Below are positions 1-6,198 of a DNA stretch of 10,109 nt, one piece after another. Under the pieces are notes generated by a model. The model worked only from the letters and a program-made list of their open reading frames with translations, ran no database searches and was not told the origin of the DNA. Each line of letters starts with the position of its first letter. Within the stretch, counting starts at the first letter, position 1. The DNA lies in assembly GCA_031421855.1 (NCBI GenBank), contig JANOPN010000058.1, positions 1-10,109 of the forward strand, written 5' to 3'. The position numbers and the translations under genes are program-made. The DNA comes from JAAFHN01 sp031421855. GTDB taxonomy: Bacteria; Pseudomonadota; Gammaproteobacteria; Burkholderiales; Burkholderiaceae_C.

Positions 1-326
1 AGAGCGTGAGCCAAGTGGCAACCATGAGTTTGATCAGCTGTGCAAAGAGTTTGAGATCGAACACCGACTAACCAAACCCAGAACGCCACAGACCAACGGC
101 ATGGTGGAGCGTTTCAACGGGCGCATCAGCGATGTGCTGAATACGCACCGCTTTCACTCAGGCGACGATCTGGAGCAAACATTGCTGAGGTACGTGAAGT
201 TGTACAACCAACAGTTGCCGCAAACGGCGCTGAAAAGCAAGGCTCCATTTCAGGCGATGAAAGACTGGTACGCTTCACATCCTCATCTGTTTCACAAGCG
301 TCCTTATGATCGTCCGGGACGTGACA
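1..326 (+). mobile_element. Right end of an IS481-type insertion sequence (partial)
   Basis: This is the 3' portion of an insertion sequence whose left part lies outside the window. The inner part codes for an IS481-type transposase C-terminus. I place the right end at the TGACA at 322-326, for two reasons: the typical C-terminal end of such transposases (a Pro-Gly-x-Asp motif) falls exactly there, and homology to an unrelated PIN-domain gene on the other strand begins immediately outside. The end is inferred. The left end and target-site duplication are not visible, so the boundary could be off by a few bases. Confidence 0.6.
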
Positions 327-394
327 AAACCGTGCATCCCACGGATTGCATCGCGCTTCAAAACCGATTCGTGCTCCAACCAAAGCGCAGTTGA
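2..394 (+). CDS. IS481-family transposase, C-terminal part (5' end outside window)
   Basis: DDE-type integrase-fold transposase that moves its own insertion sequence. The frame is open from the left edge; the first ATG inside the window (101) is internal to the gene, because residues upstream of it (GNHEFDQLCKEFEIEHRL, then TKPRTPQTNG) match the same family. The motif PQTNGMVERFNGR contains the glutamate expected to be the third residue of the DDE catalytic triad. It is followed by the LRYVKLYNQQLPQTAL helix typical of IS481 proteins. Family members usually end just after a Pro-Gly-x-Asp motif, seen here as RPGRD at about 311-325. The last 20-odd codons (about 327-394) look like flanking DNA read through because the element's own end carries no stop. 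The two earlier catalytic aspartates lie outside the window, so activity cannot be judged. Confidence 0.85.
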   Translation, partial: EREPSGNHEFDQLCKEFEIEHRLTKPRTPQTNGMVERFNGRISDVLNTHRFHSGDDLEQTLLRYVKLYNQQLPQTALKSKAPFQAMKDWYASHPHLFHKRPYDRPGRDKTVHPTDCIALQNRFVLQPKRS

Positions 395-508
395 AGCAAC
401 GATTTGAATCCTGCCGTCTGATACCGCTTGCAGCACGGCATGCGACGCGCCTTTGGAGCTGGATAGACCAGCCACCAGCGCATCAGTATCGAGCAAAATA
501 CGATTCAT
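326..508 (-). pseudogene. PIN-domain toxin-like gene, truncated by an insertion sequence
   Basis: The start codon is at 506-508 on the minus strand. The first 60 or so residues read like the N-terminus of a PIN-family ribonuclease, the toxin half of many toxin-antitoxin pairs. MNRILLDTDALVAGL holds the first conserved aspartate (D7), then come a GASHAVLQAV helix and VASTALWLEHESVLKR with the conserved glutamates near E45/E47. Family proteins are usually about 130-150 residues; here similarity stops at about residue 61, where the insertion-sequence end begins. The remaining frame to 275 is transposon antisense. The C-terminal half, with the other metal-binding acidic residues, is missing, so the product should be inactive. 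No clear antitoxin gene is seen upstream; a 22-codon frame overlapping the start by ATGA (573-505) is too short to identify. Confidence 0.6.
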
Positions 509-567
509 GACGTTGCCGAGGGTATCACAGTGATGTGCGGACCTTGAAGACCGCGTCGGGCACCAGA

Positions 568-580
568 TGTCATGTGGGAC
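568..580 (+). repeat. Possible second IS481-type terminal repeat
   Basis: TGTCATGTGGGAC at 568-580 resembles the inverted complement of the proposed IS end at 322-326 and its inner flank, which reads TGTCACGT. Seven of the first eight bases agree, then the match is lost. It is followed by further GACA/TGTC-rich sequence. No transposase N-terminus follows it on the plus strand, so if real it is a relic end. A chance match is quite possible. Confidence 0.25.
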
Positions 581-710
581 TTAGACAAAACTGTCCCTGC
601 AAGGGGCAGACACGAAGAGGTCTCGCCTTGATCGAATCTTGGCTGGGATAGATTGCAAAGCAAGATTTGACTCTTGCGCCGTGTGTGGCCCTCGCGCGGT
701 ACAACCCTAA

Positions 711-754
711 CGCCGTGCTAGCCCCATGCTAGCGCCGTGCGCCAGCCCATGCTC
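711..754. repeat. Imperfect tandem repeat, two units of about 22 bases
   Basis: Two adjacent units at 711-732 and 733-754 share the opening CGCCGTGC and the closing CCCATGCT or CCATGCT, with small differences between. The first unit also contains two GCTAGC hexamers that can pair with each other. No gene overlaps it, and I cannot assign a function. Confidence 0.55.
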
Positions 755-1027
755 TACAGGCGTGCTGCTTAAGCTGATGCCCACGCCAACAGCTTGGGTC
801 GTAGCGTTGATCGCGGCCAATCTCAAGCGATGAATTGGTTCTGCATGCCGTCGTCGGTCGCGTCACGCATCACGGTGCTGGCGCGGATGTTGGTGGACAA
901 GCTCGCAAAGACCGCAAACGGTCGAAAAAGTGGTTTGAACGCCGGTTTAGATGTCTTTTATGCCTCTGGTCACCGTATTCATTGATCTAAATGCTACTAT
1001 TTTTGACGACATTTATTTCACAATACA

Positions 1028-1046
1028 AAATCATAATCCATGATTT
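1028..1046. promoter_or_regulatory. Inverted repeat overlapping the -35 box, candidate operator
   Basis: AAATCAT (1028-1034) and ATGATTT (1040-1046) form a perfect 7-base inverted repeat around a 5-base centre. Its right arm runs into the TTGAAA proposed as the -35 box. This placement fits a repressor or activator site for the PDH operon. It does not resemble the E. coli PdhR site (AATTGGT-N3-ACCAATT), so the binding protein is unknown. The repeat is seen; the role is inferred. Confidence 0.35.
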
Positions 1047-1072
1047 GAAAAATGTCAGACTTGTGAGATACT
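1045..1072 (+). promoter_or_regulatory. Candidate sigma-70 promoter of the aceE operon
   Basis: TTGAAA (1045-1050, five of six to TTGACA) is followed after 16 bases by GATACT (1067-1072, four of six to TATAAT). It lies in an AT-rich stretch directly before the first gene of the operon. Transcription would start near 1079, leaving a leader of roughly 78 bases. Confidence 0.4.
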
Positions 1073-1095
1073 AGAGGCGCTGTTCTAATTCGGTG

Positions 1096-1125
1096 GGTGG
1101 GCGCGTACCAGCGCATCGCTCCACC
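1096..1125 (+). other. Possible hairpin in the aceE leader
   Basis: GGTGG (1096-1100) can pair with CCACC (1121-1125), and the adjoining GCGC (1101-1104) with GCGC (1111-1114), leaving a loop GTACCA and a one-sided bulge. It would sit in the 5' leader about 18 bases before the Shine-Dalgarno AGGAGA at 1143-1148. No known riboswitch class is recognised, and there is no U-run for termination. Confidence 0.25.
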
Positions 1126-1156
1126 TTGTGTTTGCGCCCCCTAGGAGACTCACCCC

Positions 1157-3886
1157 ATGTCCGCCAATCCTGAGCAATTTTTCGGTTCTGTTGCCAACGA
1201 TGTCGATGCTGCTGAAACCCGCGAGTGGCTTGACGCGCTGTCGGCGGTGATTGATGCCGAAGGCCCCGAGAGAGCACACTTTTTGCTCGAACAATTGCTG
1301 GAGCATGCGCGCCAGCACAGCATTGATTTGCCGTTTTCTGCAACCACGGGTTACGTGAACACGATTGAGCCGGCGCAGGAAGCGCATTGCCCTGGCAACA
1401 TCCAGATCGAAAAACGCCTGCGCGCGTACATGCGCTGGAATGCCATGGCCATGGTTGTTCGGGCCAATCGCCTCAATCCGGCTGACGGTGGCGATTTGGG
1501 CGGCCACATCGGCTCATTTGCGTCGCTGGCGTCCATGTTGGGCGCTGGCTTCAATCATTTTTGGCATGCAGAGAGCGAAGGCCATGGCGGTGACTGCCTC
1601 TACATTCAGGGCCACAGCTCGCCGGGAATTTATGCCCGGGCCTACTTGGAAGGCCGCCTGAGCGAGGCACAGCTTGACAATTTTCGCCAAGAGGTCGACG
1701 GCAAGGGCTTGTCCAGCTACCCGCACCCAAAGCTCATGCCCGAGTTTTGGCAGTTTCCGACGGTGTCGATGGGTTTGGGGCCGCTCATGGCGATCTACCA
1801 AGCGAGGTTTTTGAAATATTTGCACGCTCGCGGCATTGCCGATACCGCCAACCGCAAGGTTTGGGCCTTCATGGGCGACGGCGAAATGGACGAGCCTGAG
1901 AGCTTGGGTGCCATCGGCTTGGCCGCTCGCGAAGGATTGGATAATTTGATTTTTGTCGTCAACTGCAACTTGCAGCGCCTTGACGGCCCGGTGCGTGGCA
2001 ACGGCAAGATCATCCAAGAACTGGAGGGTGAATTCCGGGGTTCGGGTTGGAACGTCATCAAACTCATTTGGGGCAAAGGTTGGGATGAGCTGTTGGCCCG
2101 CGACAAAACCGGCAAATTGAAGCAGCTCATGATGGAGACGCTGGACGGCGACTACCAAGCCATGAAAGCCAACGACGGCGCCTTCGTGCGCAAACACTTC
2201 TTTGGCAAATATCCTGAGACAGCCAAGCTGGTGGCCCACATGACCGACGACGAGATTTTCGAGCTGCGCCGAGGTGGCCACCAGCCCGAGAAGGTGTACG
2301 CCGCATTCCACGCCGCACACCACCACAAAGATCAGCCCACCGTGCTTTTGGTCAAAACCGTCAAGGGCTATGGCATGGGCAAGGCGGGCGAGGGCAAAAA
2401 CACGGTTCACCAGACCAAAAAGCTGGGCGACGACGACATTCGCTACATCCGCGACCGTTTTGGCATCCCGATACCAGATAGCGAGTTGGCTCAAATCCCG
2501 TATTACAAACCGGCCGAAGACACACCTGAGATGCGCTACTTGCACGAGCGCCGCAAGGCACTCGGCGGCTACTTGCCCAAGCGGCGCGCCAAGGCCGACG
2601 AGAGTTTTGTCGTGCCCGCGTTGGATGCCTTCAAGCCCATTTTGGATGCCACGGCTGAGGGCCGTGAAATCAGCACCACCCAAGCTTATGTGCGGTTTTT
2701 AACGACCGTGCTGCGCGACCCGACCTTGGGCCCCCGTGTGGTGCCGATCTTGGTCGATGAAGCCCGCACCTTTGGCATGGAGGGCTTGTTTCGCCAAATT
2801 GGCATCTACAACCCCAAAGGTCAGCTCTACACACCGGTCGACAAAGACCAAGTCATGTACTACCGCGAAGACAAAGCGGGCCAAATCTTGCAAGAAGGCA
2901 TCAACGAAGCCGGCGGCATGGCCAGCTGGGTGGCGGCTGCCACCAGCTACAGCACGTCAAACCGGATCATGATTCCGTTTTATGTCTACTACTCGATGTT
3001 CGGGTTTCAGCGCATCGGCGACTTGGCGTGGGCGGCAGGCGACATGCAAGCGCGCGGTTTCTTGCTGGGCGGCACATCTGGGCGCACCACGCTCAACGGT
3101 GAGGGTTTGCAACACGAAGATGGACACAGCCACATTTTGGCGGGCACCATCCCGAATTGCATCAGCTATGACCCCACGTTTGCCTACGAAGTGGCCGTGA
3201 TCATGCAAGATGGCCTTCGCCGCATGGTGACCGAGCAAGAAAACGTTTTTTACTACATCACCTTGCTGAACGAAAACTACGCCATGCCGGGCTTGCGAGC
3301 GGGCACCGAAGCGCAGATTTTGAAAGGCATGTACCTCTTAAAAGAAGGCTCTGCGTCGCTGAAAAACGCCGCAGGGTCTGCAGCGCCGCATGTGCAATTG
3401 CTGGGCAGTGGCACGATCTTGCGCGAAAGTATTTTTGCGCAGGAGTTGCTTGAAAAAGAATGGGGCGTCAGTGCCAATGTGTGGAGTTGCCCGAGCTTCA
3501 ACGAGCTCACCCGCGACGGCCAAGACTGCGAGCGCTTCAACATGCTCCACCCGACCACTGCGGCAAAGGCGGCCTTTGTGACCCAGCAGCTCCAGCCGCA
3601 CACCGGCCCCGTCATCGCCAGCACCGACTACATGAAAAACTATGCAGAGCAAATTCGCGCGTTCATTCCCAAGGGCCGAAGCTACAAGGTCTTGGGTACC
3701 GACGGATTTGGCCGAAGCGACTTCCGCTACAAATTGCGCGAGCATTTTGAGATCAACCGCCACTACATTGTGGTTGCGGCGCTCAAAGCATTGGCGGACG
3801 AGGGCCGCATGCCGGTGGCGAAAGTCACCGAGGCAATTGCCAAATACGGCATCAAAGCCGACAAAATCAACCCGCTGTACGCTTAA
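1157..3886 (+). CDS. aceE: Pyruvate dehydrogenase E1 component, homodimeric type
   Basis: Thiamine diphosphate enzyme that decarboxylates pyruvate and passes the acetyl group to the lipoyl arm of E2, in the cytoplasmic PDH complex. At 909 residues it is close to E. coli AceE (887) and is full length. The cofactor motif is visible as GDGEMDE (residues 240-246) followed by NCNLQRLDGPVRGNG (269 on), the GDG...N pattern binding Mg and diphosphate. GHGGDCLYIQGHSSPG carries active-site histidines. H418 in GEGKNTVHQTKKL matches the mobile-loop histidine H407 of E. coli. The C-terminal third has the transketolase-like pyrimidine and C-terminal domains (for example GLQHEDGHSHI and STDYMKNYAEQIR). The start is supported by AGGAGA eight bases upstream. 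First gene of the operon; aceF follows after 37 bases. No defects seen. Confidence 0.97.
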   Translation: MSANPEQFFGSVANDVDAAETREWLDALSAVIDAEGPERAHFLLEQLLEHARQHSIDLPFSATTGYVNTIEPAQEAHCPGNIQIEKRLRAYMRWNAMAMVVRANRLNPADGGDLGGHIGSFASLASMLGAGFNHFWHAESEGHGGDCLYIQGHSSPGIYARAYLEGRLSEAQLDNFRQEVDGKGLSSYPHPKLMPEFWQFPTVSMGLGPLMAIYQARFLKYLHARGIADTANRKVWAFMGDGEMDEPESLGAIGLAAREGLDNLIFVVNCNLQRLDGPVRGNGKIIQELEGEFRGSGWNVIKLIWGKGWDELLARDKTGKLKQLMMETLDGDYQAMKANDGAFVRKHFFGKYPETAKLVAHMTDDEIFELRRGGHQPEKVYAAFHAAHHHKDQPTVLLVKTVKGYGMGKAGEGKNTVHQTKKLGDDDIRYIRDRFGIPIPDSELAQIPYYKPAEDTPEMRYLHERRKALGGYLPKRRAKADESFVVPALDAFKPILDATAEGREISTTQAYVRFLTTVLRDPTLGPRVVPILVDEARTFGMEGLFRQIGIYNPKGQLYTPVDKDQVMYYREDKAGQILQEGINEAGGMASWVAAATSYSTSNRIMIPFYVYYSMFGFQRIGDLAWAAGDMQARGFLLGGTSGRTTLNGEGLQHEDGHSHILAGTIPNCISYDPTFAYEVAVIMQDGLRRMVTEQENVFYYITLLNENYAMPGLRAGTEAQILKGMYLLKEGSASLKNAAGSAAPHVQLLGSGTILRESIFAQELLEKEWGVSANVWSCPSFNELTRDGQDCERFNMLHPTTAAKAAFVTQQLQPHTGPVIASTDYMKNYAEQIRAFIPKGRSYKVLGTDGFGRSDFRYKLREHFEINRHYIVVAALKALADEGRMPVAKVTEAIAKYGIKADKINPLYA

Positions 3887-3923
3887 AACGCCGACACCCT
3901 GAACCCAATTTTTGGAGACCTGC

Positions 3924-4157
3924 ATGTCTTTGATTGAAGTAAAAGTGCCAGACATTGGCGACTTTGAGTCGGTATCGGTGATTGAGCTGATGGTGAAAGT
4001 CGGCGACATCGTCAAGGTTGAGCAGTCGCTCATCACGGTCGAAAGCGATAAAGCGTCGATGGAGATTCCGTCCAGCCACGCCGGCATCGTCAAAGAGCTT
4101 CGAGTCAAACTGGGCGACAACGTGGCTGAGGGCTCGTTGCTTTGCATTGTTGAAGTG
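3924..4157 (+). repeat. Lipoyl-domain coding repeat, copy 1 (in aceF)
   Basis: The first 78 codons of aceF match the first 78 codons of lpdA (5965-6198). By my count 67 of 78 residues are identical, and 30 consecutive bases (3960-3989 and 6001-6030) are identical without a mismatch. The similarity extends upstream into the ribosome binding site, where both genes have TTTGGAGACC. Confidence 0.9.
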
Positions 4158-5291
4158 AGTGGCGGTGTGGCCGAACCGGCATCTGCCCCAGCGCCAGCAA
4201 CGCCAGCACCAACGCCTGTCGTCGCGGCCCCTGTTGCGGTGGCTCCAGCCGCCGCAGCGGTAGTCGTACCTGCACCTGCACCTGCACCCACAGCCGCGCC
4301 CGCCGCGCCCGCTGCAGCCGTTGCGCCGCACAACCCCACCGCGTCGTCGATGGGGCTGCCACACGCGTCGCCGTCGGTGCGCAAGTTTGCTCGTGAGCTG
4401 GGTGTGCCGCTCAACGAAGTCAAGGGGTCTGGGCTCAAGGGCCGAATCACCCAAGACGACGTTCACGGCTTCACCGCAGCCGTCATGCGCGGCGACGCCC
4501 GCACGCAAGCCATGGGTGTTGCGTCGCCCGCTCAGGCCAACCCAGGCGGGGGCGAGGGCTTGAATTTGCTGGCTTGGCCAAAGGTCGATTTCGCCAAGTT
4601 TGGTGCTGTCGAGCGAGTCGATCGTTCGCGCATCAAGAAAATCAGCGCAGCTAACTTGCACCGCAACTGGGTGATGATTCCGCACGTCACCAACCACGAC
4701 GAGGCCGACATCACCGAGCTTGAGGCCTTGCGTGTTCAGCTCAATAAAGAAAACGAAAAAGCGGGCATCAAGGTCACGATGCTCGCGTTTTTGATCAAAG
4801 CCAGCGTTGCGGCATTGAAGAAATTTCCCGACTTTAACGCCTCACTCGATGGCGATCAGTTGGTGCTTAAAAAGTACTTTCACATCGGTTTTGCTGCTGA
4901 CACGCCAAACGGCTTGGTCGTGCCAGTGATCAAAGATGCCGATCAAAAAGGCATTTTGCAAATATCGAAAGAGATGAACGAGCTCGCATCCAAAGCGCGT
5001 GACGGCAAGCTCACGCCCGCCGAAATGACGGGCGCGTGCTTCACCATCTCATCATTGGGCGGCATCGGTGGAACCTATTTCACACCGATCATCAACGCGC
5101 CCGAAGTTGCGATTTTGGGTGTTTGCCGTGGTGAAACCAAACCCAAGTGGGATGGCGCAGCTTTTCAGCCCCGCTTGATGCTGCCCTTGAGCCTGAGCTG
5201 GGATCACCGCGTGATCGACGGCGCATCCGCCGCTCGGTTCAACGCGTACTTCGGCGCGATTTTGGCGGACTTTCGCCGTGTGATGCTCTGA
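3924..5291 (+). CDS. aceF: Pyruvate dehydrogenase E2, dihydrolipoyl acetyltransferase
   Basis: Core of the PDH complex; transfers the acetyl group from its lipoyl arm to CoA. I choose ATG 3924, giving 455 residues, over an in-frame TTG at 3912, because the TTG overlaps the GGAGA ribosome binding site (3914-3918) and the lipoyl fold starts at MSLIEVKVPDIG. Domains: one lipoyl domain (1-78) with lipoylated K43 in ESDKASME; a long Ala/Pro linker (about 84-137) that includes three CCTGCA hexamers (4269-4286, coding Pro-Ala); an E1/E3-binding domain (about 148-184, ASPSVRKFAREL to GRITQDDV); a second shorter linker; and the acyltransferase domain (about 222-455) with the catalytic DHRVIDG (H428, D432). 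E. coli AceF has three lipoyl domains; this one has one, and the operon's E3 carries another. Confidence 0.96.
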   Translation: MSLIEVKVPDIGDFESVSVIELMVKVGDIVKVEQSLITVESDKASMEIPSSHAGIVKELRVKLGDNVAEGSLLCIVEVSGGVAEPASAPAPATPAPTPVVAAPVAVAPAAAAVVVPAPAPAPTAAPAAPAAAVAPHNPTASSMGLPHASPSVRKFARELGVPLNEVKGSGLKGRITQDDVHGFTAAVMRGDARTQAMGVASPAQANPGGGEGLNLLAWPKVDFAKFGAVERVDRSRIKKISAANLHRNWVMIPHVTNHDEADITELEALRVQLNKENEKAGIKVTMLAFLIKASVAALKKFPDFNASLDGDQLVLKKYFHIGFAADTPNGLVVPVIKDADQKGILQISKEMNELASKARDGKLTPAEMTGACFTISSLGGIGGTYFTPIINAPEVAILGVCRGETKPKWDGAAFQPRLMLPLSLSWDHRVIDGASAARFNAYFGAILADFRRVML

Positions 5292-5292
5292 T

Positions 5293-5309
5293 TTTGCTGA
5301 ATCAGCAAA
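5293..5309. repeat. 17-base perfect palindrome after aceF
   Basis: TTTGCTGAATCAGCAAA is a perfect inverted repeat (two 8-base arms around one central base), beginning one base after the aceF stop and ending 17 bases before the next start. As RNA it could form a 7-base stem with a 3-base loop; as DNA it could bind a dimeric protein. There is no T-run after it, so a classical terminator is unlikely. It may tune expression between aceF and the following gene. Confidence 0.5.
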
Positions 5310-5326
5310 CGGGTTGAAAGGTTTCG

Positions 5327-5920
5327 ATGACAACGGTAACGGTAGTGAAAAAAAACGGCATGGTCGCCATGGCGTCCGACAGCTTGGTGACCTTTGGCGA
5401 CACCCGCCTCAGCCACCGTTTTGAGGCCAACGAAAAAATTTTCACCGTGCCCGCTGTCGGCGGGCCTTGCTTGGTTGGCACTGCGGGCACCGTGGCGCAC
5501 TTTCCTGCTTTGCGCAAGGCACTCATGGCTTTGCCCAAGGGCGAGATGAAGCTGCACAGCAAAGACGATGTGTATGACACGTTTTTGAAACTGCACCCCA
5601 TCCTCAAAGACCAATTCTTTTTGCAAACCAAAGAAGAAGACGCAGACCCCTACGAGTCAATGCAGTTCTCGGTGTTGTTGGCCAATTCTGCTGGGCTTTT
5701 TGGCCTTTACAGCTACCGAGAAGTGTTTGAGTTCAAAGAGTTCTGGGGTGTCGGCTCCGGGCGCAGCTTTGCCCTTGGTGCCATGCAAGCGGTGTTTGAA
5801 AAAACCAAGACCGCCAAGGAAATCGCTGAAATTGGCATCGTGGCGGGTTGCGAGTTTGACAAAAACTCCGCGCCGCCCGTCGTTTGCCACACGATCCGCT
5901 TGAAGCCGCCGCGCGCTTGA
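5327..5920 (+). CDS. Betaproteobacterial proteasome homologue (BPH), HslV-like Ntn peptidase
   Basis: A 197-residue proteasome-fold protein resembling HslV. After removal of Met1 the chain starts TTVTVVKKNGMVAMASD, lining up with TTIVSVRRNGHVVIAGD of HslV: Thr1 is the expected nucleophile, the Asp at mature position 17 is kept, and K37 (NEKIF) sits where HslV has Lys33 after a 3-residue insertion. GVGSGRS around S144 matches the GSGG active-site serine loop. It is longer than HslV (about 175 residues), with an acidic stretch (KEEDADPYES). The BPH family is known from Betaproteobacteria: it forms two-ring cylinders of 14 subunits with an acidic cavity, and no partner unfoldase is known. No hslU-like gene is in this window. 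GAAAGG (5316-5321) lies five bases before the ATG. It is flanked by aceF (35 bases) and lpdA (44 bases) and so is probably co-transcribed with PDH genes. Substrates are unknown. Confidence 0.85.
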   Translation: MTTVTVVKKNGMVAMASDSLVTFGDTRLSHRFEANEKIFTVPAVGGPCLVGTAGTVAHFPALRKALMALPKGEMKLHSKDDVYDTFLKLHPILKDQFFLQTKEEDADPYESMQFSVLLANSAGLFGLYSYREVFEFKEFWGVGSGRSFALGAMQAVFEKTKTAKEIAEIGIVAGCEFDKNSAPPVVCHTIRLKPPRA

Positions 5921-5964
5921 TCGAGTCTTGCAGCGCGTGTCAACAGTGAATTTGGAGACCAAAA

Positions 5965-6198
5965 ATGGCCTTGATTGAAGTGAAAGTGCCCGACATCGGT
6001 GACTTTGAGTCGGTATCGGTGATTGAGCTGCTGGTAAAAGTCGGCGACACCGTGAAGGTCGAGCAGTCTTTGCTCACCGTTGAGAGCGACAAAGCCTCGA
6101 TGGAAATTCCGTGCAGCCACGCTGGCGTGGTCAAAGAACTCAAGGTCAAACTGGGTGACAGTGTGGCTGAGGGCTCGCTCATTTGCATGCTCGAAGTC
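5965..6198 (+). repeat. Lipoyl-domain coding repeat, copy 2 (in lpdA)
   Basis: Partner of the repeat at 3924-4157. It encodes the extra lipoyl domain of E3. Differences between the copies are mostly conservative (for example M23L, I29T, I37L, S50C, R60K). The shared upstream TTTGGAGACC suggests that the duplicated segment included the ribosome binding site. Confidence 0.9.

Larger units (their letters stand above)
509..1027. other. Gene-poor region between the PIN fragment and the PDH promoter
   Basis: I find no gene here that I can support. The longest plus-strand frame (794-985, 63 codons) has no good ribosome binding site and no resemblance I recognise. Contents visible are the possible IS end at 568, an imperfect tandem repeat at 711-754 with an internal GCTAGC inverted pair (718-723 and 728-733), and a small hairpin (GACCG, loop CAAA, CGGTC) at 910-923. 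The composition changes to AT-rich from about 980 onward. The section looks like debris of past rearrangement. Confidence 0.5.

Noticed and set aside
505..573. Short minus-strand frame overlapping the PIN start by ATGA, possible antitoxin tail
   Set aside because: Only 22 codons, starting inside the possible IS end, with no recognisable antitoxin features.
910..923. Small hairpin GACCG-CAAA-CGGTC as a terminator
   Set aside because: The stem is only five pairs, no T-run follows on the plus strand, and no gene ends next to it.
794..985. 63-codon plus-strand frame upstream of aceE
   Set aside because: No convincing ribosome binding site, no recognised motif, and it sits in apparently degenerate DNA; not supported as a gene.
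985..1027. Resemblance of the AT-rich upstream stretch to the lpdA linker patch (shared GCTACT)
   Set aside because: The shared string is only a few bases and could be chance; no longer alignment is visible.
1514..2683. Long minus-strand open frame of 389 codons opposite aceE
   Set aside because: It is antisense to a clear full-length aceE in GC-rich DNA; the product has no recognisable family features.
3912..3923. TTG at 3912 as the aceF start
   Set aside because: It overlaps the GGAGA ribosome binding site and adds four residues (METC) before the conserved lipoyl start; ATG 3924 is better placed.
4269..4286. CCTGCA hexamer repeat as a regulatory or phase-variation tract
   Set aside because: Three in-frame copies coding Pro-Ala in a linker already rich in those residues; length changes would not shift the frame.
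3338..4450. Minus-strand open frame of 370 codons opposite aceE/aceF
   Set aside because: It is the shadow of the Ala/Pro linker and flanking coding sequence; the low-complexity Ala/Gly/Thr composition comes from the antisense of that linker.
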